A stretch of 64,000 nucleotides of DNA from Winogradskyella aurantiaca (GTDB taxonomy: Bacteria; Bacteroidota; Bacteroidia; Flavobacteriales; Flavobacteriaceae). The DNA is taken from NCBI RefSeq assembly GCF_003362725.1, contig NZ_QKTV01000005.1, positions 247,871 to 311,870 of the forward strand, written 5' to 3'. This document shows positions 27,063 to 36,290 of the stretch, piece by piece (position 1 is the stretch's first letter; each line of letters starts with the position of its first letter). Position numbers and translations under genes: made by a program. A model generated the notes under the pieces. The model was not told where the DNA came from. It did no database searches and saw only the letters and a program-made list of their open reading frames with translations.

Positions 27063-27087
27063 GGTTGGTTGTTTTTCCTAAAGCTAC

Positions 27088-27113
27088 AAAAAAAGGCTGC
27101 CCAATGGGCAGCC
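27088..27113 (-). terminator. Terminator of the four-repeat lipoprotein gene
   Basis: GGCTGCCC (27095-27102) and GGGCAGCC (27106-27113) form a perfect 8-bp stem around AAT. On the minus strand it is followed by seven T. Confidence 0.9.
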
Positions 27114-27190
27114 CTCCACAATTCAAACTCAATCGCAATTCACTACGATGCAGTAAGATTCCTTTTTCAAATAAATATTAAGCTATGATC

Positions 27191-28588
27191 TTAATTTCTT
27201 GTTACAGTAATGGAATTGGATAGATCAAAACAACCCTCCAAATCGTTGGCATTCATGCCAATCTCAGCCCCTTGAAGTCCATCTTCAAAACGCAAGTACC
27301 AAATTAGACACACCCCTGTTCCAGCAGCATCAAAATCAACGCCTTCAACGGCATCTAATGTTGGTGGTAAGCCTAAAATAACCCCTTGATCATCTGTAAT
27401 AACCCAAGTACTATTGGTACCGGAAGCTGACCCTTCCAGTGTAATACCACTTACCATATCTGGTGTGCCGTCTACTGTGAAGGTAAAGGGTCCTCCAGAA
27501 ATAGTACCAGCATTGGTTTCATTTCTCGTGACTGTTATAGAGTTAGACAAGTCGAACACACCCTGCAGATCGTTGGCATTCATTCCTACTTCAGCTCCTT
27601 GTAAGCCATCTTCAAATCGTAAGTACCAGATGAGGCAAACACCACCACCAGCACCATCAAAGTCAACACCTTCAACATCAGCAATTGTTGGGGGCAATCC
27701 TAAGATAACTCCCTGATCATCCGTAATCACATAAGTACTATTCGTACCAACTGGTGTTCCTGTTAGGGTAATACCACTGACCATATCTGGTGTGCCATCC
27801 ACACAGAAAGTAAAAGGACCTCCTTCTAAGGTTCCAGCCTCGGGAGCCTGGTTTCTGTTAACTGTAATGGAATTAGACAAGTCAAAAATTCCACTTAGGT
27901 TACTCGCATTCATACCAGTTTCAAGTCCAGTTAAACCATCTTCATAACGTATGTACCAGATCAAGCAAGTTCCTACTCCAGCCCCGTCAAAATCCACTCC
28001 TTCTAGATCGGCCATTGTTGGAGGCAGACCTAATATGTTTCCTGCATCATCTGTAATGACAAACGAACGATTAGTTCCAACGGGAGTTCCGGTTATGGTA
28101 ATACCGCTAATCATATCAGGTGTGCCATCCACAAAAAAGTCAAAGGGACCGCCTTCAAGGGTTCCAGCTTCAGGTCCCGCATTTCTGTTAACCGTCAGGG
28201 AGTTAGACAGGTCAAAATTTCCAACCAAGTCGCTGGCATTAGATCCTGTTTCTAAGCCTTCGAGACCGTCTTCGTATCTAATGTACCAAATCAAACAGGT
28301 ACCCACACCGGCACCATCAAAATCAACTCCCTCAAGAGCATCCATTGTTGGGGGTAATCCAAGGATATTTCCAGCATCATCCGTAATAACAAATGAGCTA
28401 TTGGCACCAACACGGTCCCCGCCTTGGGTAATTCCGCTCACCATATCTGGTGAGCCATCTACAAAAAAGTCAAAGGGTCCACCCTCAAGGGCACCCGCAT
28501 CTGTAATAACGACGTCTATGTCATCATCATTACAAGCCCATAAGGCAAGGGCCATCATGACCAAGGTCAATAATCTTAAATTCTTCAT
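27191..28588 (-). CDS. Lipoprotein made of four 110-residue repeats
   Basis: A 465-residue protein with a lipoprotein signal (Cys19 in LALWAC) and an acidic spacer, then four nearly identical domains beginning at residues 32, 142, 252 and 361. Each has GGPFxFxVDGxPDMVSGIT, then VITDDxGxILGLPPT, a strictly kept EGVDFDxAG, CLIWYxRxEDGLxG and FDLSNSxTVxRN. Each unit has one Cys in CLIW and extra Cys residues appear in units 3 and 4. The domain recurs in marine Flavobacteria proteins as I recall, and has no known function. It is probably displayed on the cell surface. Confidence 0.85.
   Translation of the reverse strand: MKNLRLLTLVMMALALWACNDDDIDVVITDAGALEGGPFDFFVDGSPDMVSGITQGGDRVGANSSFVITDDAGNILGLPPTMDALEGVDFDGAGVGTCLIWYIRYEDGLEGLETGSNASDLVGNFDLSNSLTVNRNAGPEAGTLEGGPFDFFVDGTPDMISGITITGTPVGTNRSFVITDDAGNILGLPPTMADLEGVDFDGAGVGTCLIWYIRYEDGLTGLETGMNASNLSGIFDLSNSITVNRNQAPEAGTLEGGPFTFCVDGTPDMVSGITLTGTPVGTNSTYVITDDQGVILGLPPTIADVEGVDFDGAGGGVCLIWYLRFEDGLQGAEVGMNANDLQGVFDLSNSITVTRNETNAGTISGGPFTFTVDGTPDMVSGITLEGSASGTNSTWVITDDQGVILGLPPTLDAVEGVDFDAAGTGVCLIWYLRFEDGLQGAEIGMNANDLEGCFDLSNSITVTRN
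27194..28495 (-). repeat. Four tandem coding repeats of about 330 bp
   Basis: Units are at 28495-28166, 28165-27836, 27835-27509 and 27508-27194. Units 1 and 2 are most alike, and units 3 and 4 are most alike, which suggests duplication of a pair or gene conversion between neighbours. Confidence 0.85.
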
Positions 28589-28672
28589 TGCTTTTAAAGT
28601 TTAATTGTTCACTAGCAAATCTAGAAGAGACTATTGGCATAAAATGTTAGCTAGCTAACATTTGGACATATT

Positions 28673-29488
28673 TTATTCGCGAAGTAGTAAAATTGGTAAT
28701 TGATAGAGCTTACTTACTCTTGTTTTTCCAGAGCTGCCCTTAAGTCGATCTACGAAGCCCTCCATTTGTCCAAGCATGACCAGCATATTAATATTATTGG
28801 CTTGAATATAGGTAGAGGTAGCATACTCAATAGGCACCTCCTTGATGTTAACTAGATGAACCTTAGCAGTAAACTTAGTTGTAACCAGCGCTTCAAGGGT
28901 TGCATCTTCAAAGTTCATACATAGCAGATGAATGTGAGATTTTAAGCTCTGAGACAAAGCTTCAATACGCTGGATCTGATTTTGGTTTAAGTCATCTTTA
29001 GAGTCTATAAGTACTAAAATCTGCTTTACAGGACTAAAATTAAAGTGCTCTGGCACCACCAACACGTTATGTTCCAGATGGCGCATCACTTTAAGCGCGT
29101 GACTTCCAAAAAATACTTCACTTACATTCGAGGCTCCGTTGGAGCCTAAAACCACTACTTCAATCGATTCTTTTTCGATCAACTGATTGATAGCCGCAAT
29201 AAAAGAATCGTGATCCAAATGGGCTTTAAACTGATGCTTGCTATTATTATTGGTCTTTGATAGAGACTCGTATAGAGTTTCTAATCTGGTTTTGGAGGTT
29301 GACAGCAGAGATTCATAGATATCAGCATTAGCCTCACCTGAAATTAAGGATTCTGTTGTATAATATCCAGATCGCACTACATGGAGTAAATGAAAGGTAC
29401 ATACTTCCTCAGACCAAAACGCAGTGGCATAATCGATGGCGTTTCTGGCACTTTCAGAAAAATCAGTTAACAGAAGAATATGCTTCAT
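28673..29488 (-). CDS. Universal stress protein, tandem UspA domains
   Basis: A cytoplasmic protein of 271 residues with a first UspA domain (MKHILLLTDFSESARNAIDYA to about residue 140, ending VVVLGSNGASNVSEVFFGSHALKVMRH) and a second, more divergent half. The GSNGAS...GSHA segment resembles the nucleotide-binding GxxG-S/T motif of ATP-binding Usp proteins. The start is placed at 29488, since a -7 box (TACATTTG, 29504-29511) makes an ATG at 29506 too early. It lies beside a thioredoxin gene on the same strand. Confidence 0.9.
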   Translation of the reverse strand: MKHILLLTDFSESARNAIDYATAFWSEEVCTFHLLHVVRSGYYTTESLISGEANADIYESLLSTSKTRLETLYESLSKTNNNSKHQFKAHLDHDSFIAAINQLIEKESIEVVVLGSNGASNVSEVFFGSHALKVMRHLEHNVLVVPEHFNFSPVKQILVLIDSKDDLNQNQIQRIEALSQSLKSHIHLLCMNFEDATLEALVTTKFTAKVHLVNIKEVPIEYATSTYIQANNINMLVMLGQMEGFVDRLKGSSGKTRVSKLYQLPILLLRE

Positions 29489-29503
29489 AATAATGGTCTT
29501 ATC

Positions 29504-29511
29504 CAAATGTA
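29504..29511 (-). promoter_or_regulatory. -7 box of the universal stress protein gene
   Basis: The minus strand reads TACATTTG, matching TAnnTTTG, 16 bases before the chosen start. It rules out the in-frame ATG at 29506. Confidence 0.5.
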
Positions 29512-29557
29512 AGCCCTTAGAATGAAATTTTATATGACAATCATCAGCTACAGGATC

Positions 29558-29857
29558 CTACCTGTTTGCATTAACTACCTCTACCAACTGCTGGGGTTGT
29601 AGCAAACCGGATTGCCTCCATACCTGATGACCATCCTTAAAAAGCAGCAAGGTAGGCACACCTCTTACTTGAAATTGAGAGGCAATCCCAGGGTTCTTGT
29701 CAACATCGATTTTAACCACCTTTACAGCCTCTCCCAATTGATCTTTCATGGCCTTTAGATTGGGCGCCAACATTTTACAAGGGCCACACCATTCTGCAAA
29801 GAAATCGACCATCACCAGAGGGTGGCTTTTTACCAAGGAATTAAAGTTTGTTTTCAT
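29558..29857 (-). CDS. Thioredoxin
   Basis: A 99-residue cytoplasmic thioredoxin with active site WCGPC (Cys24, Cys27), KIDVDKNPGIASQFQVRGVPTLLLFKDG including the cis-Pro (Val-Pro-Thr), and a normal fold length. There is no signal peptide. It lies 69 bases upstream of the universal stress protein gene on the same strand. A thiol reductant role is expected; the direct partner is not visible. Confidence 0.95.
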   Translation of the reverse strand: MKTNFNSLVKSHPLVMVDFFAEWCGPCKMLAPNLKAMKDQLGEAVKVVKIDVDKNPGIASQFQVRGVPTLLLFKDGHQVWRQSGLLQPQQLVEVVNANR

Positions 29858-29971
29858 ACATTCTATGTCGTTAAAAAGGTCTTGAGTTTACATATGAGAC
29901 CCTCATAAAATTAGGTTAATAAGTGGGTTTACTTAGGGCGCCTAATTATCTTTAGCAAAATTAAACAAACC

Positions 29972-31051
29972 GTGATAACACCAGACCAACCCCTAAAATT
30001 TAAGAATGGTCAAGGCATGAAAAACCGTTTCATGCTGGCGCCCATGACCAATCAGCAAAGTCATGAAGATGGCACCTTAAGTGAAGAGGAATTTCATTGG
30101 TTAACCATGCGTGCCAAAGGCCAGTTTGGTCTCGTAATGACCTGCGCCAGTCATGTTCAGGAAATTGGTAAAGGGTTTTCAGGACAGTTAGGGATCTGGA
30201 ACGATTCTCATCTAGAGGGTCATGAAAGATTGGCCAATGCCATTAAAGCTCAAAATAGTCTGGGGGTGGTTCAACTGCACCATGCAGGTATGCGCTCACC
30301 AAAAGAACTCATTGGTGAAGCACCTGTTTGCCCTTCTATAAATGAAAAAACTGGCGCTAGAGAATTAACTTTAGAAGAGGTTGAGCAATTAAAAATAGAT
30401 TTTATTCTAGCCGCAGAAAGAGCTCAAAAAGCTGGTTATGATGGGGTCGAGATCCATGGGGCCCACGGTTACATTCTGGCTCAGTTTTTAAGTGCTGATA
30501 TTAACTTTAGAACAGATGCCTATGGTGGGAGTTTGGAGAACCGATCGAAGCTAATTTTCGACATTATTGAGGGCATTCGTCAACAATGCGGAGCTGACTT
30601 TTTACTTGGTTTACGATTATCTCCAGAACGATTTGGCATGAAGTTGTCTGAGGTGAAATGGTTGGTTTCTGAAATTATTAAGATGAATCAAGTTGACTTT
30701 ATGGATATTTCGCTTTGGGATGTATTTAAAGAACCGGTTGAAAAGGAAGAGCAACACAAGTCGCTATTAAAACACTTTACTGATCTAGATTTTGGAGATA
30801 TAAAATGGACCGTAGCCGGGAATATTGCTTCTGGTAATGACGTTAATGCGGTGCTTCAAGCAGGAGTGGATTTTGTGAGTATTGGCAAGGCTGGTATTTT
30901 ACACCACGACTTTCCTCAAAAGGTAATGGAAGATGCAGGCTTTGAAGCAAAGGCCACCCCAGTATCTAAAGACTATTTAATACACGAAGGTCTGAGCCCA
31001 ACTTTTGTTAATTATATGAAGCGATGGCCAAATTTTGTAATAGAAGACTAA
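29972..31051 (+). CDS. Old yellow enzyme-family NADH:flavin oxidoreductase
   Basis: A 359-residue FMN enzyme of the OYE family. It shows NRFMLAPMTNQQSHEDG, VQLHHAGMRSP (substrate-binding His pair), GYDGVEIHGAHGYILAQFLS and FRTDAYGGSLENR, the characteristic FMN/phosphate region. It should reduce alpha,beta-unsaturated carbonyls or similar acceptors with NAD(P)H. The start is a GTG at 29972; the next ATG would cut off the FMN-proximal N-terminus. It overlaps nothing and is followed after 4 bases by a TlpA-like gene, so the two are likely cotranscribed. Confidence 0.9.
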   Translation: MITPDQPLKFKNGQGMKNRFMLAPMTNQQSHEDGTLSEEEFHWLTMRAKGQFGLVMTCASHVQEIGKGFSGQLGIWNDSHLEGHERLANAIKAQNSLGVVQLHHAGMRSPKELIGEAPVCPSINEKTGARELTLEEVEQLKIDFILAAERAQKAGYDGVEIHGAHGYILAQFLSADINFRTDAYGGSLENRSKLIFDIIEGIRQQCGADFLLGLRLSPERFGMKLSEVKWLVSEIIKMNQVDFMDISLWDVFKEPVEKEEQHKSLLKHFTDLDFGDIKWTVAGNIASGNDVNAVLQAGVDFVSIGKAGILHHDFPQKVMEDAGFEAKATPVSKDYLIHEGLSPTFVNYMKRWPNFVIED

Positions 31052-31055
31052 ACAA

Positions 31056-31823
31056 ATGAAACTATTAAGACTTATCATATTAACCTGCTTCTTTAGCATC
31101 TTGTGTTTTGGGCAGTCCAAAAAACCCGAGTATGTAATTATTATTGACAATGAAATATCAACCCAGGCCGATGTTGAATTCTACGCCAAACAGGGGCGCA
31201 TAAAATCTATGAACAAAGGTGTTACTGAAGAACAGCATAAAGTTTTAGTTGAGAAATATGGGGACATCATTGGGGATAAGATGTTTGTGATGTTTATCAC
31301 CTTGCATCCTGAAGAGCCTTATAACCAAACCCGAAAATCCCAATTCGAGTCAGAGCCCGAGACACCTGACTACGATAATTTTAATTTTAAAATTGGCGAG
31401 ACCCCAGGTGATTTTTCCATTGAATTAATGGATGGTTCCACCTTTACTCAAGACGATTTAAAAGGTAAAGTAGTCATGATAAATTTTTGGGCTACCTGGT
31501 GTGCTCCTTGTATCATGGAACTCTATGACATTCCTGAAACTATTTTAGTACCCTTTAAAAATAAAGACTTTGTCTTTCTTCCAGTATCTATTGGTGAATC
31601 TAAAAATCGCATCAATAGTATGATGACTAAATTAAACGCGGACGGTATTAACTTTAATTCAGGTTTTGATCCTAAAAAGGCCTTTTTCAAGCAATTTGCT
31701 AAAGGTGCCATACCTAAGACGGTCATCCTAGACAAAAATGGGGCCATTCAACTCATGAGTGAAGGTAATCCTCCCGAGAATCTCAAAAAGGTTGCAGGTA
31801 AAATTTCAGAATTACTTAAGTAG
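31056..31823 (+). CDS. TlpA/ResA-like periplasmic thioredoxin-fold protein
   Basis: A 255-residue protein with a signal peptide ending at CFGQ. The N-terminal part (20-105) has no recognised domain. The C-terminal TlpA/AhpC-TSA domain has GETPGDFSIELMDGSTF, then NFWATWCAPC (Cys149, Cys152) and the cis-Pro in AIPKTVILDKNG. It probably reduces or isomerises disulfides in the periplasm. It follows the OYE gene by 4 bases. Confidence 0.88.
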   Translation: MKLLRLIILTCFFSILCFGQSKKPEYVIIIDNEISTQADVEFYAKQGRIKSMNKGVTEEQHKVLVEKYGDIIGDKMFVMFITLHPEEPYNQTRKSQFESEPETPDYDNFNFKIGETPGDFSIELMDGSTFTQDDLKGKVVMINFWATWCAPCIMELYDIPETILVPFKNKDFVFLPVSIGESKNRINSMMTKLNADGINFNSGFDPKKAFFKQFAKGAIPKTVILDKNGAIQLMSEGNPPENLKKVAGKISELLK

Positions 31824-31836
31824 CGAAATAAAATCT

Positions 31837-32288
31837 CTAGAAATTCATGTAATTCCTTTTTGTAACTTTCAGACAAAGAGCATAATTCCCTACTTGTAAT
31901 ACATCGTCTTCATTTAAATTTTTAAATTCAGATTTACTGCATATTATTTCACCGTTATCTTGATCAACATACAATAAAGCATCACATATTAATCAATCCA
32001 CTCTGGCTTACAATAATCATAAACTTTATCTAAGTCAGGAAATCCGCTTTTTGTTAAAGCCCTCCCTAAAATAGAATTATGTTCTATTTATCCATACTTA
32101 TAATCAATAAATTGCTCTGCTGCTGCTTCGTATGTATCACCTTCAAAGGCTGTGCCAACAAATGGGCCTACAAAAAATTCATTAGTTACACAATACTTTC
32201 CGTCTATGTAGCACATATTTATATGTTTTTCTGAATTAGGTAGTCTTTTTTTTAGATTTAGTATTTCTTTTGCCGTTGGTCTTTTCAT
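31837..32288 (-). pseudogene. Decayed small gene, about 150 codons
   Basis: The first 66 codons (32288-32088, MKRPTAKEILNLKKRLPNSE onward) are an intact ORF that ends in TAA. Translation in the same frame past that stop gives a protein-like stretch, IEHNSILGRALTKSGFPDLD, then KVYDYCKPEWID and a TAA at 31989-31991. A shift of frame there continues as ICDALLYVDQDNGEIICSKS and on to NYALCLKVTKRNYMNF with TAG at 31837-31839. The total of 452 bases fits one frameshift plus one nonsense change. The 66-codon part might still be expressed. The family is not recognised. Confidence 0.5.
31841..31892. repeat. 52-bp imperfect direct repeat, left copy
   Basis: About 40 of 52 bases match the copy at 38649-38700; 21 of 22 match in the core AGACAAAGAGCATAATTCCC (31871-31890) plus TA. 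This copy overlaps the 3' end of the decayed gene. The two copies enclose about 6.8 kb. Confidence 0.6.
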
Positions 32289-32373
32289 TTTTTTCCTTTA
32301 TCTATTTCATCCATAATAACTTACACCCCTTTTGGGTGATTAAGTTGTATGCGCATATACCTGCCGTTCAGCA

Positions 32374-33654
32374 TTAGTCTTTTATGCACCTACAGCCATA
32401 GCCTATCATCGCACCCGCATTACCAATTTGGGGAGATTGATTATTTTTTATTCTAAGATTATAATAATTTATGTCGTTAAATCGTGTACTTGACCAATAT
32501 CTTCCTTCGCCACCGATGCCGGTACCGTTAAACGACCCATTTACCCATCGATACCCGACGTAAGGTAATTTTAATACTGAATCCATACCCGAATTGGAAG
32601 TCCAGGTATTTATCTCTTCAACCCATTCTTCACGTGTTGGTATTCTATAACCCTCTGGACAAGGATTGTTTACACCATTAACCCCTTGCCATAAATTAGG
32701 ATCTATTGGGTTAAGCCAATGCAATGGATAAGAATTCAAAAAGTTACCATGACCAGGATCAGGGGTAGTACTTTGGCCTATCTGAACTGATGATGTTCTA
32801 CATTGGTGTCCATCTGGTCCACGCCCAAACTGGTAATAATCACCATAACTCCAAGCATCAGATCCCGAGGTAGCTACTTGACTTGCTCCTAAGTTTCTAT
32901 CCATCCAAGTTTTTCCAGTAATTGGGTTCGTTACATCGTTCCAGGCAAAGATAGCACCATCGCAAGTCGAAAGAACATAGGAGGTGATTGGAATAGATTG
33001 GTCAATGACATACCAATTTGCACCGTCACTTGCTATTCTTACAACAGCTTGATAAGCATCTAATGCGTAGCCGATATTACCATCAATGGTTTGAGTACCG
33101 TGGCCATCAATGAAAATAGTACTTCCATCGCTATTGATATTTTTTATAAAATATGTTCTTCCGGTATTTGCTGCTGCTGGCGGTAGCTTTACGATATACT
33201 CTCCTCCAGTACACAGTACCACATTGTGGGTGTTATCTAAAGTGGTTGCAGCGGTGATTGTGGTAACTTGGTATCCTAAGCTTCCTTCAATATCTAATGT
33301 ACTGGCTGGGGTAGCAGTTCCAACACCTACATTGCCACTGTTGGCATTGTACATGTTGTCACCATCTACAGTCCAATTAACCGCTATGGTGCTCCAGGTA
33401 TTGCCATTAAAGTAATAAAATCCTGGGGTATTATCGGTTTGATAAACCATTAAACCTTCTGCGGGATTGGATATGTTATTTCGTTCTACGGTTGTCATCC
33501 TCGGGATGAGCAACCCTTTTACTACAGATTGAATATCTAGCATGGAACTTGGGTCTGGCTCAGTAGTTCCTATACCTACCTGTGCCATGGTATGCGAATT
33601 ATATCCTAAAAAAATTAAAAATATAATTAAAAATAATTTCTTATTATTTAACAT
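32374..33654 (-). CDS. FISUMP-domain secreted protein with tail-fibre-like N-terminus
   Basis: A 426-residue protein with a signal peptide (cleavage after HTMA, MLNN start). The N-terminal part has VGIGTTEPDPSSMLDIQS and GNVGVGTATPASTLDIEGS, two head units typical of Bacteroidota surface proteins with tail-fibre-like repeats. The C-terminal part (about 225-426) is a FISUMP domain: GKTWMDRNLGASQVATS, YGDYYQFGRGPDGHQ, NPCPEGYRIPTREEW, YWSSTR and a Cys-rich end GYGCRC. It starts 11 bases after the T9SS cargo gene and is probably in the same transcript. It is likely secreted; the function is unknown. Confidence 0.85.
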   Translation of the reverse strand: MLNNKKLFLIIFLIFLGYNSHTMAQVGIGTTEPDPSSMLDIQSVVKGLLIPRMTTVERNNISNPAEGLMVYQTDNTPGFYYFNGNTWSTIAVNWTVDGDNMYNANSGNVGVGTATPASTLDIEGSLGYQVTTITAATTLDNTHNVVLCTGGEYIVKLPPAAANTGRTYFIKNINSDGSTIFIDGHGTQTIDGNIGYALDAYQAVVRIASDGANWYVIDQSIPITSYVLSTCDGAIFAWNDVTNPITGKTWMDRNLGASQVATSGSDAWSYGDYYQFGRGPDGHQCRTSSVQIGQSTTPDPGHGNFLNSYPLHWLNPIDPNLWQGVNGVNNPCPEGYRIPTREEWVEEINTWTSNSGMDSVLKLPYVGYRWVNGSFNGTGIGGEGRYWSSTRFNDINYYNLRIKNNQSPQIGNAGAMIGYGCRCIKD

Positions 33655-33665
33655 GATTTAATATT

Positions 33666-35609
33666 TTAGTTAATAATCTTATATGATTTTTTTCCTTTAT
33701 CTGTTTCAACCACAATAACATACAACCCATTTGGGTGCTGAAATGGAATTGAAATATTTACACCTCTTAGATTCTTTTTACGAAGTAACTCTTGCCCTAA
33801 GGTATTGTAAACAGTCAAGGTATTTATTTCTAATCCCCATCTATTGTTTACGATAATATGATTGTTATTATCATAAAATACGTTTAAGTCTTGTAAGCTT
33901 GCATCATTAACTCCTAATGAGTTTTGATCTTGAAACACAATTTTAAATCGATCTAGGTATTCTCCTGGTTCTAAATTTAATTGCTGTTCACCTTGGCTAA
34001 TGTTATAAGTTTGTTCTAAAACGTTGTCGTACAAATAAACATCGTCTGTAAAGTTTTCAACTTCATCTACCATAATTGTATGCGTTCCTTCTTCAGAGAT
34101 TAATACACCTATCGGAAAAATATTTGTTACATCATAGGTTCCTACACCTTGAATAACATATTGTTTGGATAAATCATCATCTATAATAAAATACATGTCA
34201 TCAGCTCTTAATCCATTCATGAAAGCATCATAACCGTTGTTAAAATTTAAATTGGCTGGTGAATCTGGAATAAAGCCCAGTAATAGTTGCCTGTGAAATC
34301 CTTCAGGATCTTCGTAGCCCAACCTAATAAGGCTTTTTTGACTAGCATCTTTATGATACGTTTGTCGGTAAAATTGCGAATCTCCTGCTGTTTCTGTTAC
34401 AAATACTCTTTGTGAATTATTAAATACAATAGGGTCATTAGAAACAGCCTCAACAAGGAAACCTTGACCAACTGCAATGTATTGACCAGGAGTTATATTT
34501 GTTGAATTACCTCCACCGCTTATCTCTGCAGGAATAGAGGCTGTAGTGCCTCCAGTTAAATTTCTGGTAGCATAAGACCCTAAATATTCTGATAAATAAT
34601 GAGAATTTGATCCTCCGTCAACCCATATATATAAAGCATCTATCGCGTTATTATCTGTAATAAATTGATCAGCATCTAATGCCGATGGATAGGGATTACC
34701 AATTAAATAGTAATTACCTAATAGAATACTACTAAATTCATAATTACCATTATTTGGTCTTCCTTTAAACACATAGTTTTGATTAGGACGAGCAGCTCCG
34801 GTCCCTTTCATAGTATAGCCTTGGCCTGGGCTTAGCTGAGAACTTGGGTTAATAGGTATCCAATCAGAATAGGCCCCACTCCCATTGAAATAGGTATATA
34901 GCCATCTATCACTTATGGCTAATGGTGAAGTTACATTTCCATCACTATCAACAACGGATGGAGTCCCATTGTATGGTGGACCTGAATTAAATTGAATTAA
35001 TTGAGGTGTAAAACTATTGATGCTTGCATCTGTACCATCAAAAACCTCTCTATTTACTGCATATGTTCCGCTTTTATTTACTGGCGATGAAAAGTAGTGG
35101 TAACCATACATATTGGCACCGGCTAATCTATCGCGAAGCAGTGAACCTGATCCACCAGCACTTAATGTAGAAGATGAACCTTGAACAAGTTGCGATTCAC
35201 CTATCAATCTTAAATCTCCATTAGTTAAAGTTAAATTCCCTTTTACAATTAACCCATAATTATTATCAACAGAGACACCTGTAGAACTTGAATTATTAAT
35301 TACTAAATTATTGATGTTTATTGTATGTAAGGGAGAGGAATCATCGAAATATATTCTTTGATTACTTTCACCAATTAAGCTAGTGGTGCCAATAGTTGCA
35401 GTAGTGATTCCTTTATTTTGGTAATCCGCACCTAAAACCAAGTCACCTTTATTGGTTAAGTTACCAGTAAGATCATTTTCAAATGTTAATAATGTGTAAA
35501 AAGATGTACTAGGTTCTATTTTTAACACACCTTTATTTATGACCTTGTCTTGGGAATAGACCAAATTATAAACTAAATAAAAAGCTAATAATAGATTAAT
35601 TTTGTTCAT
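33666..35609 (-). CDS. T9SS cargo protein with type A C-terminal sorting domain
   Basis: A 647-residue protein with a signal peptide (LVYNLVYS end) and a long beta-rich body (ANMYGYHYFSSPVNKSGTYA, LIGNPYPSALDADQF). The last ~75 residues are a T9SS type A sorting domain: NVFYDNNNHIIVNNRWGLE, LTVYNTLGQELLRKKNL, HPNGLYVIVVETDKGKKSYK. It should be exported by the type IX system and anchored or released at the surface. It heads an apparent two-gene unit with the FISUMP gene. No T9SS machinery genes are in the window. Confidence 0.88.
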   Translation of the reverse strand: MNKINLLLAFYLVYNLVYSQDKVINKGVLKIEPSTSFYTLLTFENDLTGNLTNKGDLVLGADYQNKGITTATIGTTSLIGESNQRIYFDDSSPLHTININNLVINNSSSTGVSVDNNYGLIVKGNLTLTNGDLRLIGESQLVQGSSSTLSAGGSGSLLRDRLAGANMYGYHYFSSPVNKSGTYAVNREVFDGTDASINSFTPQLIQFNSGPPYNGTPSVVDSDGNVTSPLAISDRWLYTYFNGSGAYSDWIPINPSSQLSPGQGYTMKGTGAARPNQNYVFKGRPNNGNYEFSSILLGNYYLIGNPYPSALDADQFITDNNAIDALYIWVDGGSNSHYLSEYLGSYATRNLTGGTTASIPAEISGGGNSTNITPGQYIAVGQGFLVEAVSNDPIVFNNSQRVFVTETAGDSQFYRQTYHKDASQKSLIRLGYEDPEGFHRQLLLGFIPDSPANLNFNNGYDAFMNGLRADDMYFIIDDDLSKQYVIQGVGTYDVTNIFPIGVLISEEGTHTIMVDEVENFTDDVYLYDNVLEQTYNISQGEQQLNLEPGEYLDRFKIVFQDQNSLGVNDASLQDLNVFYDNNNHIIVNNRWGLEINTLTVYNTLGQELLRKKNLRGVNISIPFQHPNGLYVIVVETDKGKKSYKIIN

Positions 35610-35885
35610 CTTGGAGCTGCTTTATATTAATTCTTTATGTAATGTGCTCTATTTTTTATTTGATTTTTTATTTTATTCAACTCGTACCGCATTAAGAACT
35701 AAAATTGAGGGTTTCTAATTTTCTAAGAGTTACTAGTAAAATAATTATTGAATAGAATCTTTACGCCTAGGGATTAAAATGTGATTTAGTGCAGATGCAT
35801 TTGTTATGCGTAGCATTAAGATTTTATCATTGGCAAGTGGTAATATGTAATTAGAGATTAATTACACTTGTTGTATAAGTTAGAA
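35610..35885. other. Intergenic region upstream of the T9SS cargo gene
   Basis: 276 bases with no gene seen. It includes ACGCCTAG at 35763-35770, the same half-site as in the palindrome at 38419-38436, and ATGCGTAGCA at 35806-35815, the core of the repeats near tRNA-Arg read on the opposite strand. Neither is proven to be functional. Confidence 0.35.
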
Positions 35886-36290
35886 TTAATCACAGTTTGA
35901 ATCCAACCTATATAAATAATGTGGATTTAATGATTCTATAAAGACTTTATTACCATCACACTCAAAGGTAAGTGGGGCAACTAATTCATTTCCAAAATGT
36001 AAATCTACAGTTAAAGTGCCATCCTCAAATGTGTATGGGTTAGTTCCTGGTATGTGATTACCGTCATTAGCTTGAAATGATTCGTACAGAGATTGACAGT
36101 CATCAGAAATCTCGGAAGTACAATAGTAAGTATACCTTACTCCATCCTCAAATATGTACATTGTATTAGAAACTGCACTATTCGATAACCATTTACCTTC
36201 AATATCATAAACTATTGGAGTTTCATTTGAGTCGTCTTTTTGACAGCTAAAAGTGGCACACATTAATACTGCTAATAATAATTTTTTCAT
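35886..36290 (-). CDS. Small lipoprotein, lipocalin-like
   Basis: A 134-residue lipoprotein (MKKLLLAVLMCATFSC, Cys16) with IEGKWLSNSAVSNTMYIFEDG, resembling lipocalin-like or DUF-type small secreted barrels that begin GKW. There are Cys residues at intervals (CTSEISDDC, FECDG and a final C) that could form disulfides. The function is unknown. It lies between two minus-strand genes but has a 304-base upstream region of its own. Confidence 0.7.
   Translation of the reverse strand: MKKLLLAVLMCATFSCQKDDSNETPIVYDIEGKWLSNSAVSNTMYIFEDGVRYTYYCTSEISDDCQSLYESFQANDGNHIPGTNPYTFEDGTLTVDLHFGNELVAPLTFECDGNKVFIESLNPHYLYRLDSNCD

Noticed and set aside
27414..28604. Plus-strand ORFs (100 and 217 codons) across the repeat lipoprotein
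   Set aside because: Antisense to the repeat gene; they repeat with the same period because the coding strand does.
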